Assembly (NCBI GenBank): GCA_020746105.1
Contig: CM036626.1
Coordinates: forward strand, 18,093,001 to 18,157,000
Direction of reading: 5' to 3'
From: Trogon surrucura
Taxonomy: Eukaryota > Chordata > Aves > Trogoniformes > Trogonidae
Length of the DNA: 64,000 nucleotides
Part shown: positions 1 to 13,987 of the stretch, in pieces
Position numbering within the stretch: position 1 is the first letter of the stretch
How the letters are laid out: the number at the start of each line of letters is the position of its first letter
Notes under the pieces: generated by a model
Database searches by the model: none
What the model saw: only the letters and a program-made list of their open reading frames with translations
What the model was told of the DNA's origin: nothing
Made by a program: the position numbers and the translations under genes

Positions 1-183
1 GCGTGTGCGGCTCCAGAAGGGGGCCCTGGCGCTGGGACATGCGCTCGCCGCCATCCAATTCTCTGCCTCTCCCGCGCTCCTCTGCTTCGTGAGATCTCTG
101 TGAGAGCCAACCTCCGGCCAGGAGGCTTTTGGGTGATGCCACCGTCCTGCACCCAGCGGCTGCTAACAGCCTCTTCTCTGCAC
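1..183. other. GC-rich left edge, no identified feature
   Basis: The first 180 bases are GC-rich. They stay open in one + frame, but no recognisable protein motif appears. The stretch ends at a pyrimidine-rich run followed by CACAG, immediately before a CR1 fragment. It could be part of a larger element or exon cut by the window edge, but nothing in it supports a specific call. Confidence 0.3.
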
Positions 184-620
184 AGCATCACAGAATGTCC
201 CCCCTCAGGGACCTCTGAAGACCAACCTCCCCTGCCAGAACAGGATCACCAAGAGCAGATCCCACAGGGAACACATCCAGGCAGGCTTTGAACGTCTCCA
301 GAGACTCCCCAACCTCTCTGGGCAGCCTGTGCCAGCGCTCAGTTACCCTCACAGGGAAGAAGTATTTTCTCCTGTTTAGGTTGAGCCTCCCGTTTTCCAC
401 TTTGTGACCATTTTTCCTCATCCTGTCACTGGACACCACTGAGAAGAGTCTGGCCCCGTCTTCCTGACACCCGCCCTTTGGATATTTATAAGCATTGATG
501 AGATCCCCCCCTCAACCTCCTACTTCTCCAGGCTAAACAGCCCCAACTCTCTCAGTTTTTCCTTACACAGGACATGCTCTGGTCCCCTCTTCCTCTTAGT
601 GACCCTGCACCAGACTCCAG
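184..620 (-). mobile_element. CR1 LINE 3'-end fragment
   Basis: The stretch reads as the reverse complement of the CR1 3' region. It starts near AGCATCACAGAATG. It then carries the typical CR1 segments for 'crushed' (- strand) copies: AGACTCCCCAACCTCTCTGG, the GGCAGCCTGTGCCAGCGCTC segment, the AAGAAGTATTTTCTCCTG segment, and the TTGATGAGATCCCCC / CTCCAGGCTAAACAGCCCCA segment. CR1 copies are usually 5'-truncated, as here. The terminal ATTCTRTGA repeats are eroded. The short open frames inside it are not genes. Confidence 0.9.
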
Positions 621-3600
621 TAGCACCTCAGAGGTGACGAAGCTCTGGGGCTGCCTTTCTGCTCAGTTGAGTTGGGGAATGCTGACCAGGAAACAAAATC
701 ACTCTAAAAATCCAAGTTTTGGGACATAAATCCCTGACATAGTCACCAAACGGAGGGATGAGTACTGTGCAAACTGACCGCTGACGGAGAAATTAATGCA
801 AAATGAACCTCTCTAGACTTGGTCAGAGGGGATAATTTAGCTGTCTTATCTTCTCTACAGCCTGTTTAATTTACATGCCTGGTTTTTTAGGGACACATTG
901 CTCATAATCCAACATGGACATGTGCTAAAAACCTCACATTATTTCTATAATAGTATTTTTTAAATTAAGATTCTCCCCAGTGGGACTATGCACAGTAGTA
1001 AAGTTAAACACCCACATAAGTGATAGCAGGATCAAAGACCACAAGTCACAGAGCTTTCCTTGCAATTGCATTTAGTGGGATGAATAATTTTCTATATACT
1101 TCATCCTAAAAGAAAAATCAATAAAAAAAATAAAAAAATCTTGCTGTAAGAAAGGGCAGAAAGCACCCATAAAAAGCAGTCTGTACAGTGACAACGAAGA
1201 AACAAAAAAGTTAATCATTATGTTCTGCAGATGGTAAATGCTAACTGCTAAGTCAAATTAAATATGAACTGGAAAACCAGTTGCACCCTCTCACACAATT
1301 TAATTTACTCCTCCTTAAATAGAAGGCAAGATAATGACCATTTGGGAGAGCTTGGAATCTAAAAATTCACTGGTGTGCCCACTCTGAGCATTTTCTCTCT
1401 ATTTTAATGGTGAGCCTACCAAAACTGTTAATCCTGGGAAAAAAAAAATCCCACTAAAAAATGTGTATATCTAGGCACAAGTTTTCTTAGAAGAGCTGGA
1501 GTAGACAAGAGGAGGAGAGTGCTAACTTCTTCCAACCCTAAAGGGCCACATTTTGTCTCCATGACTGCTGTTGACAGCCTCCACACTTTTGTGTCCTCTG
1601 CTGAGGTTGCCAACTAAGTATTAAATTTTGGGATTTTGCAGCAGCATCACTCTGGAAATAAGGCCAAACCCACTAGACTACATTACAAAAACTAACTTTG
1701 AATCCCTCACCTGGCTCTGATGGGAACCACACACTTCAGTGAAAAACCTCCAGATTCCATTATTAGAGAGCTGCTCATCATTTAAAACATTACAGCTCAG
1801 GTTGAAAACAAATTATTCTGTTATAAACAATCCGAGCTGCAAGGAACGATTTGGAAGTACAACCCCCACACCTCCGAGACACGGAGTGAATTCCAGGCAA
1901 CAGAGCTTCTATCATTATTCCAAATGAGACCTGTAAAAGCCTCCATTTATTTCTTGTTTCCATCAGTAAATACCAGGCTTCACAGTGGCACAAGGTACGT
2001 TGGGGGAATGTCAACTCGCAGTAAATTAATCTGGTTGTGGAGGAAGGGCAATCACAGGGTGGATTGAATTAGCGCATCCTGTGCCTACAGAGATTTCTAA
2101 GAAATCGTGACACAGAGGCAAAACCGAGTCTCCCAGGATGGATCTCACAAGGAAAAACGAGCACGAAAACAGCATCCTGAGTCTGCTTAGCTACCTCATG
2201 CTGCCAGCACACCTTGAATCAAATCAGCTCAGAGATCGAAAGGGCCAGGAAATGATTAGCATTTTCAGAGAGATATTTATAGGACTTTAATTAAAATTTG
2301 GTTTTATTGATATTTGCTATATACCTGGAGGGTTCCTTTTTAAAGAAAACCTGGTGATGCCATCTCCTGAGCTTTTGTATCTCCTCAAGCATAAAAAAAA
2401 CCACCACAGTGCAGTCCTGTGCTAGAAGATGGTGCAAAAGTAAGATGATTTGCTCACCACCGTAGAACAGGGTCAGGCTCTATTCTGTCCACCTTCCCCC
2501 AGCCACATCCTCCTTTTGCTTGCAGAGTTCTCCAGGCAAACAGCTCATTTTCTGCTCAGGCTTTATAAAGAAGGGCTCTGTGGCTGAGAACAGGAGTCAG
2601 CTGGCAGATTAGCTCAGCTGGTTTCAGATGGGTAACAGCTGAAGTTTTCCCAGGTAACAACTGGAGAGAAAAAAAAATACAAACCACCAAAACTCAATAA
2701 CAAAATACTTGGAAATAGTGTTCTGCCCCATTCTGCGTGCTCATAGCGCGGCTTGTCAGGCACCTGAACCTCTTTGCCACAGCAAAGACCCAAGTCACTC
2801 CATGCTGAGGCTACTTAGAGCTCAAGAAAGCATATGATAGCCAGAAGAAACAATGAATACTTCATAACCCTTTCCATGGTTTCACTCGCAATTTAAATCC
2901 CCACTCTTGCAATCCTTGCTGACCTCAAAATCTTGACAGCAATGGGTACGTGACACGTACCTTATTTGCATGTGCTGGTGGCTTTTCCCACAGCCCCTGC
3001 TCCCAGCTCGCGCAGGGAATCCCTGCGAAACAAAGCAGTGGCAGTACGACGGGGCAGGCTGCCTCTTAAAACCATCCTTTCTCCTGTGCAGTTGTGTACC
3101 ATCACTGTGGCAACTGCAACGCTTCCGTACATGAGAAATATTAGGAACGCATTAGGCTTATTTTAGCTGTCTTGTACTGCGGTGTAGCACCTGGAAAGGA
3201 GGAAGGGAGCAAGCACGGTAGGAGCAGTCACACCGTGTCTCCACCCTGGGAGTGTTTCACAGCTATTTCTGAGGCAACAGGTCCTGCACTTTAGAAAACA
3301 CCTAACAGATAACCTGTTTTTATTTGCTCAGTGCTCCTGACACAAAATGAACGGTGAGAAATGTTGGGCTAGACCTCTCTCCGGCTGAAGTTCCTCTTTT
3401 TCACTCTGAGGCAGAGCTTGCTGGAGCGTAAACCTTCACGGACTTGAGGGATGGCTCGAGCACAAGCCTTGGCTGCTGTGCCCAGCTGCTGCCCCGCTGC
3501 CTCGCAGGCTGAGCCAACAGCCATGAAATGCAATTTCTCCACCAAACGCTGGTGTCACGATCACTTGCTCTTGAAACGCTGCCTGGGACTTCAGAAGCAT

Positions 3601-6150
3601 AATAAGTAACACAAGAGCTGCTTCTGGGAGGTTCCAGGGAAGATAAACTGATCAACCGAGAACCAAAGCAGGGGCGAGGACGAAGGGATTTTATTTGATA
3701 TTTGCTTCCGGAGACTTAAATAAATGTTTTTTAAAACCTGAACCGTGATATTAAAGCGTCGAATCCCAATGCTTTTGGCACAAGCTCCCTCATCCAGGAA
3801 TGATTTCATATCAGCCAAGCTGTTAAGCGGAGGTTGTCATGGAAACAAGTTATATTCAAATGATATGGCCAGAGATATACTGTATTTAGTGAGTTCTTCA
3901 TTTGCTTCATATTGGGAACATGTCAGAACTAAATGATATTGCATAACTTTGTTTTGTTAAAAACAAACTGGCTCGCTGCCCCTGTTTTTCTCGCAGGCTT
4001 GAGTCCAGTCTTGCCTGGGACATAAGATTTCCTGCACGGTACCAAGCACCGCTCCTTGGGACCCCAGCTGGTTCCTGCAAGCTCCCCTTCGTTGAAGCCT
4101 TCATCCAAATGCATGAACCTACCGAAGTCAAACAAGCAGAGGAGCATTTCCTTAGCTTGTACAATTGACATAGCTGTTCACTGGTCCAAAAAAGAAGTGC
4201 AGTTCATGTAGCTCCTTTCCTTCCTTATAAAAACATTACTACATATGCATTGTGAAAGTTAAAAAAAAAAAAGTATCTATATGATTATTTAAAGTAAAGC
4301 CAGTTCATGCATTCATGAACATCTCATAAGTGTCCATAAACTTATAAACACACGACTCCTATTAACTTACTGTCTGTGAGAGATGCTAGAACAAATCTCG
4401 GAGAGGACTTTGTGCATACTGAATTTTTGCTATGGAGCTGTTAAAAAGGGCAAAAATTTTGTTACATATGCTAGGAGTAAACGCATATTTTTAGGTAAAC
4501 AAAATTAATAGAACAGTTCTTGCTCAATTTATAAACCAAAATCAAATCACCTTTGCCAGGACACTGTGTGGAGACTTCAGCCTGAAAAGTGAAAAAAAAA
4601 AAAAAAAAGGACAGAATTGGCTCCAAAATCACTATCATGGGATCCACTGCACAGCTTTCACAGAGCAGCATCCAAAGGAAAGTGTTTTAAGCAGTCTCCC
4701 AAGGGATCAAGCTGCCTGATTGCTCAATAGAAGCTGAGCATTAAGTAAAAGTCAAACAAAAGTAAAACTTTACCCTTAAAGTTATGTAATAACTGTAAAA
4801 TGCTTCACAGGAAGGTGATGGCATCTCATAATCTCCAGGTCCAGGGGCTGGTGAAAACAGAATGTGGGCTAGCTGACTTCTGGTGCAGGTAATACGAGAT
4901 TTCTCCAAGATTTCTCTCTGTTACAGTTTATAAAGGAAAAAAAACAAGGCCAAATACCTCCTCTGGTATATGAAAAAGCAAATCACAGGCTGGACTTCTG
5001 CCAGATGTGAACATGAAGAAGGCAGTACCAGTGCTCAATCTACCTGTGATCTATGTACTAGCTGGAAAGACATCATCAGTCTTTCCAGGAGCCCTGATGC
5101 ATGGCAGAATCACAGCTTTCTGGTCATCAGCACTCGTGGAGGAAGGCTGAGCCTCATCCAAAGCCCTCTGCAGTTAAGTAAAGGCACGTGTTGACTTCAA
5201 TATGCGTTACATTAGGTTTTATTCTTTACGTAGCCATCTTCAGGGAGCAGAACTGGCTTCACTCAGCATTCAATCCATGCATCAATTTCTTACTTGGCTT
5301 TGGATGCCAGGCTTCTGCTTTCATCCCTCCCCCTTCCCATTCCCCAGGCTCATCAGGCACTGAAGTGCTAAAGAGAGAGATGTCCAGCAAGGGTGAGGTC
5401 AGCGGCATAACCTCCAGAAATCTGACGGACCTCAAATCTAAGTTATATGTTGGAAACAAACTCCAACAGCTTTCTTTTCCTTATTTCCCAGTAAAATATC
5501 TGCAGAGTGTGTCACTTCGATACTGCTTCCTCAAACACGGGTATCTCAAAATAGCACCATCCACAATGCTGTTCTGTGTTATATTAAATCAAAAAGAATG
5601 TTATTGGCACCACATCTGGCGTTGGCTTTGATGTGGAACATGAGCTTAAACACCGATTTTTTTATCTTTTTTTTTTTTTTTTTTTTTAACAGGCATCCCA
5701 GTATACAGCTGAAGGAAACAATGTGCAAGAGTCATGCTCCCCACACTGAGAAAACCATGTTCACCTGTACCACAGAGTAAGCCTGGGAGGGAAAGCCTCA
5801 TTTGTTACTGATACTGTAAAAAAAATAAATTCTAAACCGTAAAACCCCACAGAAAATAACATTTTTATAGGCTTTATGCTCATCTCTTAAAAATTATGGG
5901 CTTGATGCTGCTCCATGGTTCAGCTCACAGGGGTCATTCGACTTTCTGCATCACATCACACTTGGTACCCGACCGGTGAAGCCAAGGGTTCCTCTGGAAA
6001 TAAACCACTAGAGGGAGACTGACCTCAGCAATGGGACACCCCCGGGTGGAAAACCCTGCACATCATTTAAAATAACGCCAAAATTCGGGTAAAACGTGCT
6101 CACTACAGCTCAGGTCACAATCACTCTTTGTGTTTTTTTCCTCGCGAAGT
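621..6150. other. Non-coding stretch, no gene recognised
   Basis: Both strands carry only short open frames with no recognisable domains. AT-rich sequence and A-runs are common (around 1125-1138, 4260 and 4593). A T21 tract at 5667-5687 is followed by AACAG, which mimics a splice acceptor. By human synteny this should be the GPR27-EIF4E3 side. I looked for EIF4E3 coding exons on the - strand, including its tryptophan-rich cap-binding segments, and saw none. Confidence 0.5.
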
Positions 6151-6159
6151 GGCTGAAAT

Positions 6160-6830
6160 TAATGTTTGGTCAAGTTGGGCTTCATTAACATCAATTGAGG
6201 GAGCGCCATGTAAATGCAATGAGGCAGATACGTATTCTTTGACTGTTTGTAAGAGAGGTTAGGCTGACTCTATTAAAAAAAAAAAACACCAAACCCATAA
6301 AAAATACCCCAGCCACTGAAAATACTAATAGCTGTATCCTAGCAACATCACGGATTCCATGTGGACTTTGTTCTGGAGTCTACAGTCTTATTTCATCAAA
6401 ATTATTGACTTTCTCAAAGTCTCTAAACGACCATCAAAAACCGGTTAGTGCTTTAAAAATACAAACATTTAATTAGTCGCATTAATAAGAAAAAAAGAAA
6501 AGCGGCATTGCATGCTAGCGCTCCCTTTTCATGGGGCTCAGTTTAGCTCCCTTTGAAATCGATGTGAAAATTCCCACTTTTATTCATTGGTAGCAGAGCC
6601 AGGTCCCTCCTTCGAGAAGGAAAGCTGGAAATGGCCCTGCAGAACTTGGCAGATGAGGTTTGTTTCCCAGGCTGGGCTCACGCATTGCATGGATGAAATT
6701 CATACAGCTCCCACGATCCTCCCAGTTATCATATCCTTATTGTAAAGGTAATTCAATTAGCACTCAAATAATATACAGAGGTTTTCTACAAGGCTTTTAT
6801 ATTATGCATACAACCAATGTCTATTTTTTT
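6160..6830. promoter_or_regulatory. Candidate conserved non-coding element cluster
   Basis: This AT-rich, non-repetitive block has the texture of vertebrate developmental enhancers. It contains homeodomain-type cores (TTCATTAACATCAATTGA near 6180, GGTAATTCAATTAGC near 6748), an octamer-like ATGTAAATGCAATG near 6208, and a CATTGCATGC near 6507. No open frame looks coding. The call rests on motif texture only; conservation could not be measured. Confidence 0.3.
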
Positions 6831-9800
6831 TTCCTAAGCTTTGTTTTCATTTAACCACAGTAATTTTTTTCAAGATCACAAAAACACAAGAAATCCTGTT
6901 GGATCTTCTCAAAAGCCCACAGCTCGCTCCTCTCAGCTATGAAGACTTCAGGTTTAACACACCTCTGGGAGTTTTTTCCCTCATCAACCTTGTATCACTG
7001 AAGGGAACTTTATTAGATAAAATACAAGAGCGAAAGGCCAAATAAAGGAAAAATGAAACCACCCAATCCTCCCAAGGTAAAACCCATTGCACAAATGCAA
7101 CAACTAAGATAAAAAGCCAACACGACCCCAAACAAATGAGCTGTTTGTTATCCTTCACATCTTGCACTATGATTCGAGGAATCCTGGGGCATTTTAGCAT
7201 TTAGCTCAGGGTTTGGGTAAGCTCAGATTTTCACCACAATTCTCGTTCTGCTCCAAACTACATCATAGCTTTTCTCACAGTTTCTACCTGTTATCTCAAG
7301 CTCTGCTTCATCAAGTTAGCAAGACTCTTGTGTGAGCTGACACGGGCAGGATGCGGGAACAGTCACAAATCCACAGAAGAAATGCAAAGAGTAAATGTGT
7401 TCTCGCTACCTTATGAAGCCTGGGATGTCTCTGCAGCAGCACCCAGGTGGAAGCACAGGATGGGAACGCAGGCACCGTGGAGCTCAGTCCTTGCCACAGA
7501 GTGAATAAAGCTTCCAAACCTGTTGCTTTTGCCTGTATGTATCAAGGATCTTTGCAGGCGTAATTTTCCACCGTGCTTTGATCTTTCCCACAGCAGGGCA
7601 GGAATCTCAAGCACGTTTGATAAGGTGCCTCTGAGTCTACCACAGAACTATGTTATCTGAGCACAGATGTTCTGCTGGTCAAACACGCAAGGATAGACCA
7701 GAATTAGAATGATATATGTGCTTTTTGACACCCCAGCTGCAAGTCACTTGAGCATGTTTACAATCCCCCTCGCCAATCTTCCATCATTTTCCCACAACCT
7801 TTCACCAGAGAGAAAACGCTATTAAGAGATTCCTTTTCATCAGCCTACCTTAAAAGCTCAGCTGATAGGGTAGTATGGTAAAAAAAAAATGTTTCTCATG
7901 CTTTACTTAGCCTGCAAAGTTACTTGAGAACCACGAACACTCCTAAACTGCAAAACCTTTCTACGTGCTGTTTCCATAGTTCAAAATTAAATGATGAGAG
8001 AACGCCTTTGTTGAAGAAGTAATTTCAATACAGAAGGGTTAGTTAGAGACTTGCAGCCCTTGAACATGAATCCGGTGATGGCTTGATTTGAATTCCAGAT
8101 GTGGAACAAACTCTCTGCACTGCTTCAGTAGCTGTCGGGGAGAGCCCCGAGCTGGCCTCTGAACCGCTGCTCTCGACCATGGGAATTATCACGTCACTCC
8201 AACACCCTGGTAAGGGCTTTATCTAAACGGACAACATCTGTTTAACTAAGAATTTTCAAGTAGTGTTCATGGACTCGTTGATACTGTTAAATCTCACAGT
8301 TTTGGTCATACTGAAGGTTCTCATATTGCTTATCCTTTCACTTCACCCAGCAGAGGAGGCGGGAAGAAGTCGTAGGCAAGGAGGGCACATCTATTTGCAC
8401 AAAACGCCAAAATAAGAAAGGAGTTCTGGCTTTAGTCTAAGCTGTGTGCAGGTATAAATGAGCAGGAGAAATAATATATAAGGACAGCCAACTTTCAGTT
8501 GTTCATTACTTCTTTGCTTTTTTTTTACCCAGTGAATTTTCTAGATAGGCATCCATAGTAGATCCATCCAAAAGCAGAGAAAGGGTAGCAGTTGTTTCAT
8601 AATTAAAACAGTGACCTTTTGTTCCGAAGCTGCCCACACTGTCCGTGGTGAATTTGCTGTTGGGTGACAAAGACCATTTCACCGTGAGAGGCTGGTGGAT
8701 TCATCGCGTACCAACGAGAAGCCGCAGCCCCTGCGCAGGACGGGCAGTTTGCGAGGGCTGGAGACCGCCATGCAGGGAGACGTGACAACACAGGGTGTGA
8801 AGCCTGTTGTAACCTGTTTGTCCTGCTGCCAGGTTTTACCTCAGGCCATAGAGATGGCTGCAGCACACACGTGTGCGTGTATAATTAGAAATACACTTAT
8901 TTATTGCAAGACATTATAACCCTTCCTGCTAATGAAGAACTTGGGGCCTGAGAAGCACTACAGCAGTGGAGCCAAGGGCTGGCAGTCCTCCTGGAGGCAA
9001 TAAACTGCTTATCTCTGGCCTAAGGAGTTTATAGCACCAATGTATCTCCAAAAGCTCATTAGCTCCTCAGTAAGCAGCTGAGACATTAGATGCACAAGCA
9101 GAACAGCAGTGGCTTGAGGTTGCTACAGCACAGATAAAACTTCTGGGGTTGGCTAGTCTGGCAGCCTGAAGCAATCCCACTTATGTATAAACTGGAGAAA
9201 GCCTGAGCTTGTGAAATGCTCCTTAGTGTCCAGCTTTGCTAGTAGGAGAGCACGTAGCTAAAACTCAGCCCCGAGGAGGGGCTCCACCTGCCTCCCTGGT
9301 ACCTGCTGAGCACCAGCACCAGCAGGGCTTGGGCCTTGCAGCATCACCTGCCACAGCAGCGAGGAAGCCATGTGAGATGATGTGACCTCCCATCACATCT
9401 GCTTCTCTCTTGCCCTTCGCTCCTTCAGTTCTTTGCTGCCTCCAGGGCAGAGGGGTGGGAACGCAACCCAAGCAGCTCTATCTTGTGAGAGAGAGCTACA
9501 GAGAGCAGAAGAGAAGGAACAGGAACATCTGTGCCTGTGGAGGTTTCCCTGGAGATTTCAGAGGAACGGCTTTTTGTACCTTCCTCAGCATGTCCGTTGG
9601 ACTGGATCACAGCTACGAGCTCCTGTAGAAAGCCATCGTGTCTGGGATATTTCCTGCCTCACCGCGGCTATTCCCCAAGTCACAGGGGAGCTCTTCCACA
9701 AAGAAGCTGCTTCTGAAGAACAGCATGTCACCAACAATTCATCAGGTAAGTTTAGCAGAGTCAGTGATAGAAGTGAACAGGAAGGAGCTATTCTTCCCCT

Positions 9801-12800
9801 CCGCTTTTCTTCCCTCTCCATTGAGCAGTGTCTTTAAAGACCAGCTCCCTTTGCAGAAGGCTACAGAACTCTTAGCAAGTGGCACGCATGGAGGCATTCA
9901 CAGCCATGATACCTGTGTCTGGTTATTTCCAGTCAAAATAATCTCCTACTCAATTATGGAGAAGAATAGAGAAGCTCAGCCTGACTCACAATCACATGGG
10001 GGAAAAAATGAGAGGAGTTGTTCAAGTTCAAAACGTTCAGCTCGCTGTGGAGGAGGATTAGTACCGCTGTGGAAGGAGGCTTTCTCTCCCTTTGCAACAG
10101 CACAGCACTAAGGGATGGAAAAGACCCGAGTCCACTTCCCTGCTGTGCCAAATATACTCCTCTGTTCTTCTCTCCTCCCTCCCCAAGACAGCATATGAAG
10201 TATTAAACAGCTAGGAACAAGCCCTTGAAGGATGTGATAGTTGGCTGTCAGATACCTCTTCGCCAGATAGCTGCAGCTCTGCCTGTTCGCCTGCAGATCC
10301 TCTGCTGCCATCCAGGAAATTGGGATTCATCACCGACATTAATGCTCTCACCCACTTCGGGGCCATGTGTACGTTTTGCACAACTCCGCTAACGCTTCTG
10401 TGAAAAAAAGCCATATCCAAAACGCTTCATTAGTGTTTCGCTGAGCACAGAACTGGCCTCTCCTTGCCCGTGCTCTTCCCAGCCTGATTCCCCAGTGCCC
10501 CATCCAAGACCTCACATCTGGATCCTCTGCCAGCGAGAGGCAGGGTGGGGGTTTCCCAGCATTGGTTCAAATCCGTCTTCATTTCACTGGCATGCACCAC
10601 GGCTGCGCCCCGGTTACAGGGGACGAGTGTGACTCCTGTCAAGGCAGTTATTTTGGGCTGTACTGTAAATTTCACAGCCTTAAAACTTCTCACGCGGTTT
10701 TCATGTTAGCCGGTGCCCAAACATTACCTTAACGTGTCAACTTCTGTTCTGCTGTTGTCACAAAGTATTATCATGATCCTTGTAAACACCCACAAACCTA
10801 CCTCATTATCTCCTTACACTCCCTCCCCGCTCTGCAGGGATGAGTGATAGCCACGGTTACACCGGTGCCATTCCCTAGGCTGCAGCCTCGCTGCTCGCTC
10901 ATCCTCCCCCTTCTCCCAGGTTCATATCAGCTCTCTCCCATCTCATAGTTGGATTTTAAGCTCCCTTGGCAAAGGGACAGCTTTTTGTTTTGCTTATGTA
11001 GCACCCTGGTCCCTGACTCACTCCGTTAGGTGCAAAGATAACACAAATAATGAATGTCATCCGGAGAGCTGTCTGGGAATTACAGGAAACTGGAAAGGAG
11101 GATCCAAATATTTCTCATGCCAGCATTTGACTCAAGCCTCCGTTACCCCTTTCGGCTCCAGACCGACCTTTTCATCTCCTTGATTACTAAGCCTGAAGAC
11201 TTTTCTTTGCCTGAATTATCTGTGATGGCAAAACTATTTTGCTTGACTGCTCTCACCTGTCCTGCTTCCCAGTGGTGTCTCAGCTGTGGAGGGGCTCTGG
11301 GTTTGCCCTTCAGGCGTGTCCAGACATTTCCTACTTCTTCCCTTATGTCACACCGGGGATAACACCGATTTCTACCACAGTAGTACCAAGGATACATGAC
11401 ACTTCTATTTCCAAAAATGTTATGCATTGCTCCCAGACACAAGAACACAAATACCACCACCAATAATAAACAGCTAAGGCTTTGTGAAGGATACCAGTGA
11501 CTGGTGGAAAGGCGGCAATATGCCACAGTATTTGCTGTAAGAGTTTGTATTTCAGCTGTCTTTCCCGTTTGAGGCAGCGAGCAAAGAACATGAAGAAGCA
11601 GCCAATTCAAGTAAAGCACATTGAAAGGTCAGAGGAATCCATCTAGCTTGTGCAGCACCATTTTGTGAGCAGAGAATAGCTCTTTATTAAACTCATTTTG
11701 TGAAAGTGATTGAAGTGAGAAAGGGAAATAGCTTAACACACTCATTACAATCTCTGGAAATTACCTGTTCCCCGCAGCCACTATGATGGATCTGGCTTTT
11801 TGTTCGGCTATGCCCAAATCAATATAAACCCAGTGTTCCCAGGCCCTGTCTGGGCACTGGAGGGAGCAGCCCAGTGTTTCGGTGCCGTGCTGTGTCCCGC
11901 GGTACAACCATATCCAAAAACGCTCCCATTCAGCCAGGGGCTAGACGACCAGCAGCACACACAGAGCCGAGCAGCGCCACGGGCGAAGGATTCTCTGTGG
12001 AGATTTTGGGGCAGTCACTACTGCTCCTTCTGACTCTCAGTGGTGGAGACCTGTGGCTGGAAGAGCTCCTCAAGCAGCCCTGCAACAGCAGAATGGTTAC
12101 AAAACACCCTACACCTAACTGTTTTTTTTTTAGTCAAATACTTTAAATGTCCAAACTGAGACTGTGCCTGAGTGCGAAACTTGGCTGAACCTGATGAGTC
12201 TGATTCAAAGAAGAGGAGAAGCACCTCAAGGTGCAGGTATGTCTGCATGGAGGCACCCGGCTGGGGCAGAGAGGGCTCTTCCCCTGACAGGGAAGATCAG
12301 AACAAGGGCCGGGCTGTAGAAAACAGAGAGAGTTGTCCTGTCGGGTCTAACTCCATGACATCCCCTTTGGGAGGCAAGGAGCCCGCTCGTTTGAAGACTG
12401 TTAATCCCCCACCCGCCCCTTATTTTCCTCAGTCCTTTATTTGTTCCTTTAGCATTGCACCTCTCAGTCAGCCCTGCAAGGAAGCTGACCCCCAAATCCT
12501 GGCTCACACCTCCTACACAGCAGCCCCATGAGAGGAGCAGGCCTGGGAAGAAGGATGAAACACCCTTCCCTGCCAGCTCTCCCCTCGCTACAGGTGGGAG
12601 AAAGATGAGCTAGCAATTTGCTGCTGGCCTGGCAAGACAGCAGCGAAATCCGGCAGCTCCTGAGCCAGCTCAGCTGCGCTGGCGAGCGTTCAGGGAGAGG
12701 AGGAACCCTACCCGCAGGCGCGGAGGAGGGAAGCAGGTGTGTTATTCCCTTTTGCTCACTTGATGGCAGAGATCGCAGAGCTAACGCGGGCCGTGAGGTC

Positions 12801-13926
12801 TCCTCTGCTCCTCTAAAAAGCCACGGAGTCCCCAAGGACAACAGATCCTCCTCATACTCAGTGCTTGGCAAAGCGCTTTGGCTGCTGGCACCCTGCCGCG
12901 GGCGAGTCTGTTAACGTGGTGCCGTGTTGCATCGGGGACACGCGAGGTACACGGTGTCCCCCCCCTCCTCCAGAAAAACACTGCTCCTGACACCGGTGCT
13001 GGGGCTGCCAAGGGGACACGGTGCACCCGGCGCTCAAGTCACCACACGAATGTGAGAAACGCCTTGAAAATTGCACAAAACACAGAACAACCCGTGGGCA
13101 ATTCTCTGTCACAGTAAAACTTTGGTGCAAATGAGAAACCTAACAACTGAAAACAGCTCAGATGTACTGGTAGGAAGCAAAAAGCAGCCTCAATTATCTA
13201 CCAATTTTTTTTCCTCTCAGAATTTCTTTGCTCTCCTAACACAAGCAATAAATAACGGATACAAACCAGACCTACAGGCAAGTGAAGTTCTGCACGTGAC
13301 ACAGCTTGCCCACAACACATCTTTGGGCCAAGGTCTGGTTTTGGTTCCACCACTGTTTAAATGCCAAGAGTTCAGTGGAGCTGTTCTGGATGTCTGGCGG
13401 CACGATCGAGGTCGGTGCCTGGCCCCTGCCACATGCAGAGAGACTTTCTGAAACCAGCCAGAAGGATCTGCTCAAAAGCTGCTCCACTGACATCCGCTTT
13501 TGGGGCTGATGCAGACAATTTAATTGCTATCGTTTCTGGAATAACGCTGAATTTACTGATGGCTTTTAATAGAATGCTCAAAAAGGATTTCAGATGTGTC
13601 CTTCACAAGCGGCCATGAAGGAAACTCAGTAATAGTACAAATAGATGCATTAGCATCTCCAGCAAGCCCAGGGTGGTACGTGCCTTGCAGGGCACACAGA
13701 CAAGCCTTGCCCTACATACACAAGGATAGCAAAGTGGGAGAGAGAGGGCAAGGATCTGTGTCTCACTGGCCTACATTAATTCAACCGCCCATTAGAAACC
13801 CACACCAACAGCACAGGTGCATCAGCAGAAGCTCTGTGCTAGTCAGGCCAAGTCTTTTACCTGCCCAGTCCTCCATGGGCCCCGTGTAACTGAGCCTGGG
13901 AGCTAGTAAGACCCTGCACAACATAG
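6831..13926. other. Non-coding stretch, no gene recognised
   Basis: Short open frames occur on both strands, some overlapping over 9.3-10.1 kb and 11.0-11.6 kb. None has a recognisable domain, a convincing exon boundary pair or codon-like composition. GC content rises toward 12.2-13.0 kb without CpG-island density comparable to the GPR27 promoter. No RNA gene was seen. Confidence 0.5.
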
Positions 13927-13987
13927 AAATACTGGAAGCATCCATGTAGATTAGGAAAAATACTGGAAGCATCCATGTAGATTAGGG
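13927..13987. repeat. Two-copy tandem duplication, 31-bp period
   Basis: AAATACTGGAAGCATCCATG followed by TAGATTAGG occurs twice in direct tandem at a spacing of 31 bases (from 13927 and from 13958). The copies are essentially identical, so the duplication is probably recent. It lies about 1.4 kb upstream of the GPR27 start codon. Confidence 0.9.

Noticed and set aside
188..439. - strand frame at the left edge as a gene
   Set aside because: It lies within the CR1 3' region, which is non-coding in this family's tail.
5694..5777. Exon-like segment with T21-AACAG acceptor and GTAAGC donor
   Set aside because: The acceptor look comes from a simple T-run. The enclosed frame has no recognisable motif and no neighbouring exon was found.
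9382..10111. Overlapping 150-codon + frames
   Set aside because: There are several competing frames on both strands, no domain and no consistent splice signals. Best explained as chance open frames.
11143..11619. 158-codon - strand frame
   Set aside because: It has no recognisable fold or motif, is overlapped by + frames, and has no conserved-looking exon boundaries.
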